Shown piece by piece: positions 63,500 through 64,000 of a stretch of 64,000 nt of DNA; position 1 is the stretch's first letter, and every line of letters begins with the position of its first letter. This DNA comes from Methylobacterium sp. SyP6R. Its GTDB lineage: Bacteria > Pseudomonadota > Alphaproteobacteria > Rhizobiales > Beijerinckiaceae. A model generated the notes under the pieces. The model made no database searches, had not been told where the DNA came from, and saw only the letters and a program-made list of their open reading frames with translations. The stretch covers positions 6,371,522 to 6,435,521 of the forward strand of contig NZ_JAAQRC020000001.1 of assembly GCF_019216885.1 (NCBI RefSeq). Direction: 5' to 3'. Both the position numbers and the translations under genes were made by a program.

Positions 63500-64000
63500 G
63501 TTCGTACAGGTCTTTCGCAGGGCCAACGGGCCCATCAACGAAACGGTCACGATTCCAGCACGTTGCCGCCGGACAGGCTGTGGACCGGGCGTGGGCGAAG
63601 GACCGGTGTAACGATCGGTTCACCTTGCCGCCGATCGTTCCTGTTGCGAAAAGTCCCCCGGACAGCCTAGTTTTTGTCCATGCCCGCCGCTCGCGCGGGT
63701 CTCGTCCCGCTCTCGATCGACGCAACCGGCCCACACCGCGGCGCAACACCCGCGGGATCGCCGCACCGTGCCGCCAAGCCTCGGCGGCGCCTCGCGGAAT
63801 TGGGGCCCGGGGGTCTTTAAGAGAAACGAGACCAGTTGTTGATAGACCGGGACGAACCAAGGGGACAAAGGCCGGGAGGGAGTTGACTTCCCGGGCCTGC
63901 GACCCGGCCGCCCATCCCCGCGTTCGGGGCCGGGGCGGCAAGCGTATCTGCGTACGGACCGGGAGCGGGCAGCCGCCACCGGGCCGAGAAGGGACCAGTC
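63500..64000. promoter_or_regulatory. Non-coding region, probably promoter and long structured leader of a gene beyond the window
   Basis: No gene is supported here; the minus-strand open frames have no protein-like composition. An inverted repeat AACGATCGG/CCGATCGTT (63610-63618, 63631-63639) is followed by TTGCGA (63644-63649) and CTAGTT (63667-63672) 17 bp apart, a plausible plus-strand promoter. The 330 bp after it are rich in self-complementary G/C blocks, such as CCGGGAG with CTTCCCGG near 63872-63895. This would be a long 5' leader. Confidence 0.45.

Noticed and set aside
63423..63979. Two minus-strand open frames near the right edge
   Set aside because: Arg/Pro/Gly-rich, overlapping each other and the nucleotidyltransferase gene end, no ribosome site and no motif.

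Overview
The window is a continuous stretch of very GC-rich chromosome from an alphaproteobacterium of the order Rhizobiales (Hyphomicrobiales), most likely Methylobacterium or a close relative. Three observations point there: the atpI-atpB-atpE-b'-b block without the F1 genes, the ChvI/ChvG + HprK + EIIA-Man + HPr block next to pckA, and the LdtR-type MarR regulator with its DUF6163 neighbour. Almost everything is core chromosome. I see no rRNA, tRNA, CRISPR array, prophage or complete insertion sequence. The genus is an inference from gene order and protein similarity, not from a search.

Layout. 1-7.2 kb: end of an unidentified gene, mutY, a DUF4160/DUF2442 gene pair, a DUF721/DciA-like gene, a DsbA-type oxidoreductase and smc. 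7.2-10.3 kb: F0 ATP synthase operon with a clear promoter and terminator. 10.4-13.9 kb: a DUF6894 gene, a palindromic repeat, GDP-fucose synthesis (gmd-fcl) and ldtR. 13.9-22.5 kb: DUF6163, 3-hydroxyisobutyryl-CoA hydrolase, hemB, a lipoprotein, ilvA, an outer-membrane protein, a secreted protein, an RDD membrane protein, bpt and a SEC-C protein. 22.6-27.8 kb: pheS-[acidic protein-HEPN protein]-pheT and rpmI-rplT. 28.1-34.0 kb: a glycosyltransferase and a glycogen-debranching-type enzyme, then infC (ATT start) and a second glycosyltransferase. 34.2-38.6 kb: hydrolase, DUF1150, Hsp20, DUF2939, rppH and a YibQ-type deacetylase. 38.7-44.5 kb: a tightly packed minus-strand run proA-nadD-rsfS-rlmH-envC-like-ctpA. 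44.8-49.2 kb: lipoprotein, lepA, a small lower-GC patch with two orphan genes, and a FAD oxidoreductase. 49.3-56.3 kb: pckA, a HugZ-like gene and chvI-chvG-hprK-EIIA-HPr. 56.3-63.5 kb: acyltransferase-like protein, CobW-type metallochaperone, a D,D-carboxypeptidase with a basic tail, queE-queD, a nested repeat region and a nucleotidyltransferase. 63.5-64 kb: a non-coding, structured leader or promoter region of a gene beyond the window.

How the genes work together. Envelope and stress functions recur: the EnvC-like/CtpA pair, D,D-carboxypeptidase, LdtR, GDP-fucose synthesis, ChvG/ChvI and Hsp20. The ChvGI-HprK-EIIA-HPr block next to pckA fits a circuit linking envelope or acid sensing to carbon and nitrogen status and gluconeogenesis. 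Translation genes (pheST, rpmI-rplT, infC, lepA, rsfS, rlmH, bpt, queED) are abundant but dispersed, and infC is separated from rpmI-rplT by two divergently placed polyglucan-type genes.

The most unusual items are: (1) a nested repeat at 62324-62789, where a 252-bp element with 20-bp imperfect inverted ends and a 10-bp target duplication interrupts a palindromic repeat and itself carries a copy of a second palindromic repeat family; (2) a two-gene acidic-protein/HEPN cassette translationally coupled inside the pheS-pheT operon; (3) interleaved inverted repeats upstream of infC.
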